Source: JBBRGG01 sp038240875 (lineage in GTDB: Bacteria; Planctomycetota; Phycisphaerae; Phycisphaerales; UBA1924). From it: DNA of 8,561 bases. The notes under the pieces are model-generated. The model saw only the letters and a program-made list of their open reading frames with translations, had not been told where the DNA came from and ran no database searches. Every line of letters starts with the position of its first letter. Positions within the stretch are counted from its first letter, which is position 1. Shown here in pieces: positions 5,533-8,561 of this stretch. The translations under genes and the position numbers were made by a program. The DNA is taken from the NCBI GenBank assembly GCA_038240875.1, contig JBBRGG010000159.1, positions 1-8,561 on the forward strand, given 5' to 3'.

Positions 5533-6794
5533 AACACGCTGTGCAGGATTCTCATCCAGTTTGTACTTCAACAGCACGCCTTGGCTCGGCGTATGTGATG
5601 GTCCTTGCATGTGCCGTCATCGTCTCGGCTATCGGCGTTGCGGGCCTTGCGCTTACTCGCGCCCAGCGCACGGCGTACACCTTTCAAGATGACGCACGCC
5701 GCGCGACAATCGCCGCTACTTCGGGCCTTGAAACCCTGACGCACGTACTTAACGGCAGTGTCGCCTCTCGCACCCAACTTGTCAACGGCGATCCAATTCT
5801 TGATGGGCTGTATGCCGACGCGAGCTATCGGATCGAAGCCAGCGACGCGGGCGATGGTTCACTTATTGATGATGTTACCGACCCAATTGATATTCTTGTT
5901 TTTGCGCACGTCGGCCGTGCTCGACAGATCATCGCCGCCACGCTCGATCCAGCCATCGTGCCCATGTCGTGCGCGTCGTATGGCGTAGCTGTATCGGGCA
6001 ATGTGGTGATCGATGAAGCCATGCTTCAATCAACTAAAGGCTTGCATAGCGCTCTCAACGTAATCGCATCAGATAGCTTTATTGATGCCGCTGTAACCTC
6101 GGCCCAAGGCACGTCTGGCTCCATATATCTCAGCACAACCACTCTAAGTCCAGCAGCAATATTTCCGGTCGGCGCAGATGTCGCAGCTCTGATCGCGTCT
6201 GCAACTCGCATTACCCATGCCTCAATACCAGGCGGCAACCTTAGTAACTGCGTTCTCTCACCAACAAGCAATCCCTTTGGCATCGCCATCAATCCAAATG
6301 GTATCTATCTCGTCGATTGCAACAACGCCACGATCAACATCTCGAACATGCGACTGGTCGGCACGCTCATCATCCTCAACCCAGGGTCAGCTTCGCGCGT
6401 CAGCGGCTCTATCAATGCTTCGCCCGTTAACTCGCGCCTTCCCACCATCCTCTGGGTAGGCAACCTCGACCTTCGTACTTCTCTCGATGATCTCGCCGAG
6501 TCCGTGACAGGCCTCAACCTCAACCCCGTCGGTACGCCTTACCTCGGCTCGGTCGACAACGACACGCTCGACACGTACCCCGCCCTCATCACGGGCACGT
6601 TCATCGTTCTAGGCGACGCCGACATCAATGGCGATATCGCCATCGATGGCAGGCTCATCATCAACGGCTCACTCAGTATGGAGAACTCACGCCTCTTCAA
6701 TCGTGACGAGCCAAGCTCGCCTGTTGTTGATGTCCTGACCGCGCCCGATGGCATGCGCATTCGCGCGGAGAGCGTCCGCCGAGCTGTTGAATAA
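5529..6794 (+). CDS. GspK/PilX-like protein with beta-helix-like C-terminus
   Basis: This 421-residue protein starts with a polar tail, then a membrane helix (about 20-43, YVMVLACAVIVSAIGVAGLA) followed by a basic helix TRAQRTAY. This is the N-terminal plan of PilX and GspK, the large tip-capping subunit, which also lacks the +5 glutamate. No canonical G-F....E cleavage site is visible; G19/S20 is the nearest candidate. The segment SYRIEASDAGDGSLID (99-114) and DILVFAHVGRARQIIAATLD match the 'Y.v...D' block of PilX-type proteins. The remainder is rich in I/V/N/D/G repeats (VSGNVVID, NATINISNMRLVGTLIIL, ADINGDIAIDGRLIINGSLS), suggesting stacked beta turns like a bactofilin or beta helix. The ATG overlaps the upstream stop (ATGA) and has GGAG at 5518-5521. 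It is the last gene of the run; the 28 bp after it hold no clear terminator. Confidence 0.6.
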   Translation: MKHAVQDSHPVCTSTARLGSAYVMVLACAVIVSAIGVAGLALTRAQRTAYTFQDDARRATIAATSGLETLTHVLNGSVASRTQLVNGDPILDGLYADASYRIEASDAGDGSLIDDVTDPIDILVFAHVGRARQIIAATLDPAIVPMSCASYGVAVSGNVVIDEAMLQSTKGLHSALNVIASDSFIDAAVTSAQGTSGSIYLSTTTLSPAAIFPVGADVAALIASATRITHASIPGGNLSNCVLSPTSNPFGIAINPNGIYLVDCNNATINISNMRLVGTLIILNPGSASRVSGSINASPVNSRLPTILWVGNLDLRTSLDDLAESVTGLNLNPVGTPYLGSVDNDTLDTYPALITGTFIVLGDADINGDIAIDGRLIINGSLSMENSRLFNRDEPSSPVVDVLTAPDGMRIRAESVRRAVE

Positions 6795-6822
6795 ACATGC
6801 CTGGCCCCGTGTGCTCGCCTCA

Positions 6823-7974
6823 TTACACCAACACCAACGGGTCTTCGTCCATCTTCGACACCCGCACGTCAAGCGTCGGCATCTTCGCCAACAGCGCATC
6901 GCGAAACCTTGGCAAGTACCCACGCTCGGTCGAAGTGTGCCCAGCGATCACCAGCGAGAGCCCCGCGTGCAACGATGCGATTACTTCGTGGTGGCCCATC
7001 TCGCCGGTGACGAACACATCGCACTCTTGTTCGCGAGCAAGCCTTGCCAGCGACGCGCCAGACCCCGGGCACACGCCAACCCGCTTGATCGGCACATCAT
7101 TCTTTCCCGAGTCTGCCAGCGCGATCCGCACCCGATCTTTCCCGATCCACTTCTTCAACCGCTGCGCCAACTCATTCACATTCGCAGGCTGATCGAGCAC
7201 TAATCGCCGTCCCGGGCCGATGGTTCGCAGCGGGTGTGGCTCAAGCTCGAGCACATCAATCGCTGGCTCTTCGTATGGATGAAACTGACGCAGCGTCTCG
7301 AGCGCGATAGATAAATTCTGCTTTGAGCAGACCATCTCCAGCTTGCATTCCGCGACCGATTCGATATGCCCCGGCTTGCCCGTTGTCGGCTTGGTTCCTT
7401 CGCCGCTGAGAAACGTACCCGTGCCACGGGTGATGAAAGAGCAGAGTTTGTAGTTGCCGATGTTCCCCGCGCCCGCTGTCGCGAGCGCGTTGCGAATCGT
7501 CTCGACGCTCGCCTCGGGCAAAAACGTGACGACCTTGACTTCTTGCGATTTGGCTCGCACGCCATGTGGCGATAGCGCCCGACAATCTCCCGCGATTCGC
7601 CCCGGGGTCTCGCTCCCGCTAACCCCTTCGCACAGCCAATCTGCCACGCCGCCAGGCACCGCGTCTAGCGCGGTGTGAGGCGAATAGATCGCCATTGCCG
7701 ATTCTATTGCACGTAAAATAATCTGCTGCCTAGGCGTGTCCGTCGTGATTCGGCGAAGCTCGTCCCAAATCGGCGGGTGATACGCGATCACCATTGATGC
7801 TCGCTCCGCTTGCGCCTCTGCAAGCACGCGCTCGGTCAAGTCAATAGTCAGCAGGATTGGCCCGAGCATCGCTCGCGACCGATCACCGACCAATAAGCCC
7901 ACCTTGTCCCACGATTCCGCGTACGTAGGCGGCGCAATAGCCTCGATGACATCCACAACATCGCTCACCCGCAT
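6823..7974 (-). CDS. NIF3/YbgI-family dinuclear metal protein, two-domain form with CutA-like insert
   Basis: The 383-residue protein is the usual size for the long form of the family (B. subtilis YqfO type). Family signatures appear in order: ESWDKVGLLVGD (20-31), AYHPPIW (64-70), YSPHTALD (97-104), a CutA/PII-like insert (about 145-245, ending FHPYEEPAID), RVGVCPGSG (298-306), TGEMGHHE (323-330) and AGHTSTERG (344-352). Expected metal ligands are H66, H100, D104, H346 and E350, all present. The family forms toroidal hexamers; its biochemical role is not settled (GTP cyclohydrolase-like activity and metal-related roles have been proposed). The start at 7974 is chosen because of AAGGAGG just upstream and because MRVSDVVDVIEAIAPP is the conserved N-terminus. 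The longer frame to 8109 adds 45 basic, non-conserved residues. It converges on the pilus genes, 28 bp away. Confidence 0.9.
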   Translation of the reverse strand: MRVSDVVDVIEAIAPPTYAESWDKVGLLVGDRSRAMLGPILLTIDLTERVLAEAQAERASMVIAYHPPIWDELRRITTDTPRQQIILRAIESAMAIYSPHTALDAVPGGVADWLCEGVSGSETPGRIAGDCRALSPHGVRAKSQEVKVVTFLPEASVETIRNALATAGAGNIGNYKLCSFITRGTGTFLSGEGTKPTTGKPGHIESVAECKLEMVCSKQNLSIALETLRQFHPYEEPAIDVLELEPHPLRTIGPGRRLVLDQPANVNELAQRLKKWIGKDRVRIALADSGKNDVPIKRVGVCPGSGASLARLAREQECDVFVTGEMGHHEVIASLHAGLSLVIAGHTSTERGYLPRFRDALLAKMPTLDVRVSKMDEDPLVLV

Positions 7975-8190
7975 AAAAATCCTCCTTCGCCGCCGAATAC
8001 TGATTACCTGTGCCGCCTCTGCTAATTTTCGCCGAGCCTTCGCCGCACAAACGTTACCGCCCGTTCTCTCAAGAGTACACCCGCAAGCAACGCCGTCGAA
8101 TTGCCGCACTATTCAATCAGTCTACTTCAATCAAGCCGACCTTCTGCTTTCCGAGCTCACTTCCAGCCGGTCTTCTTCATACACTTGTCC
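7975..8190. other. Divergent intergenic region between NIF3-family gene and ispE
   Basis: These 216 bp separate two diverging genes and must hold both promoters. I see no strong -35/-10 pair on either strand. The minus strand has a weak TTGATT (about 8136-8131), and the plus strand nothing better. No hairpin with a T tract, riboswitch-like fold or repeat stands out. Confidence 0.4.
7981..7987 (-). promoter_or_regulatory. Perfect ribosome binding site for NIF3-family gene
   Basis: On the minus strand AAGGAGG (with a following A) lies six bases before the ATG at 7974. It is a full match to the anti-Shine-Dalgarno sequence and decides the start against the longer reading frame. Confidence 0.8.
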
Positions 8191-8561
8191 ATGCCCCAAT
8201 CGGTCAATGACTTCGTCACCAATACCTCGCCTTCGCCCGACACGCGCTCGCGCGCTTGCCACGCCAAGCTCAACCTCATGCTCTCGGTCGGCCCACCCGC
8301 GCCTACAGGCACGCTGCACAACAACAAAGACGTCAGCGGCTACCACCCAATTGCTTCTTGGATGGTCCCCATCACTCTCTACGACGATCTCGACATCACT
8401 CGCCTTCCCAAAGGCAGCAAGAGCACATACGACATCGCCTTCGCCGACGATGCTTCTCGCGCCGAAACCGTGAATTGGCCCATTGACAAAGACCTCGCCG
8501 TGCGTGCCCACCGCGCGCTCGAAGGCGCCGCAGGTGCAAAGCTGCCTATCGCGCTGAAACT
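8191..8561 (+). CDS. ispE: 4-diphosphocytidyl-2-C-methyl-D-erythritol kinase, 3' end cut off
   Basis: The visible 123 codons match the N-terminus of IspE, which phosphorylates the 2-hydroxyl of CDP-methylerythritol with ATP in the MEP isoprenoid pathway. HAKLNLMLSVG (24-34) carries the conserved lysine (K26); SGYHPIASWMVPITLYDDLDI (49-69) is the GYH.I segment of the family; and WPIDKDLAVRAHRALEGAAG (96-115) is the helix before the GHMP ATP loop. The ATP loop and catalytic aspartate lie beyond the window. Between VG and GYH there are about ten more residues (PPAPTGTLHNNKDVS) than in E. coli IspE. The frame is open upstream, but the ATG at 8191 is the first ATG in a sensible place. It has no clear ribosome binding site. 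Confidence 0.85.
   Translation, partial: MPQSVNDFVTNTSPSPDTRSRACHAKLNLMLSVGPPAPTGTLHNNKDVSGYHPIASWMVPITLYDDLDITRLPKGSKSTYDIAFADDASRAETVNWPIDKDLAVRAHRALEGAAGAKLPIALK

Noticed and set aside
6795..6822. Bidirectional terminator between the convergent genes
   Set aside because: The 28-bp gap holds no inverted repeat with a T or A tract.
7975..8109. 45-residue N-terminal extension of the NIF3-family gene
   Set aside because: The extension is basic and unlike the family, while the internal ATG at 7974 has a perfect ribosome binding site and begins the conserved N-terminus.

Overview
The window looks like chromosomal DNA of a planctomycete, most likely of the Phycisphaerae. This is inferred from protein style: mixed type IV pilus/type II secretion clusters with many divergent pseudopilins, a pseudopilin ending in a GWIYDD..G.IR motif, and a pilin carrying a 'choice-of-anchor'-like domain. 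GC content is moderate by eye. No rRNA, tRNA, insertion sequence, integrase or CRISPR array is visible.

Positions 1-6794 are one plus-strand run of genes for a cell-envelope filament machine. It begins inside a pilN-like gene whose 5' end lies outside the window. Then come a pilO-like gene with a long extra cytoplasmic N-terminus, a gap of about 310 bp holding one doubtful small ORF, and a GspC/PilP-like single-pass protein. After a leader of about 290 bp comes a set of five filament genes: a GspG-like major pseudopilin, GspH-like, GspJ-like (with a large inserted beta-rich domain), GspI-like and GspK/PilX-like. Several junctions overlap by 1 to 4 bases (ATGA or TAGTG) and most starts have a GGAG-type ribosome binding site, so the genes are probably co-transcribed and translationally coupled. 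PilN, PilO and the GspC/PilP-like protein would form the inner-membrane alignment platform. The five pseudopilins would form the filament and its tip. The ATPase, PilC/GspF, secretin and prepilin peptidase are not in the window.

A 28-bp gap separates this cluster from a convergent minus-strand gene for a NIF3/YbgI-family dinuclear-metal protein (start at 7974, perfect AAGGAGG site). A 216-bp divergent intergenic region follows. The window ends inside a plus-strand ispE gene (isoprenoid precursor synthesis, MEP pathway). The last two genes are conserved housekeeping genes with no evident link to the pilus cluster.

The most unusual points are the domain inserted into the GspJ-like pseudopilin, alanine in place of glycine at the cleavage site of two pseudopilins, the disordered repeat-bearing N-terminus of the PilO-like protein, and the doubtful ORF between the pilO-like and gspC-like genes.
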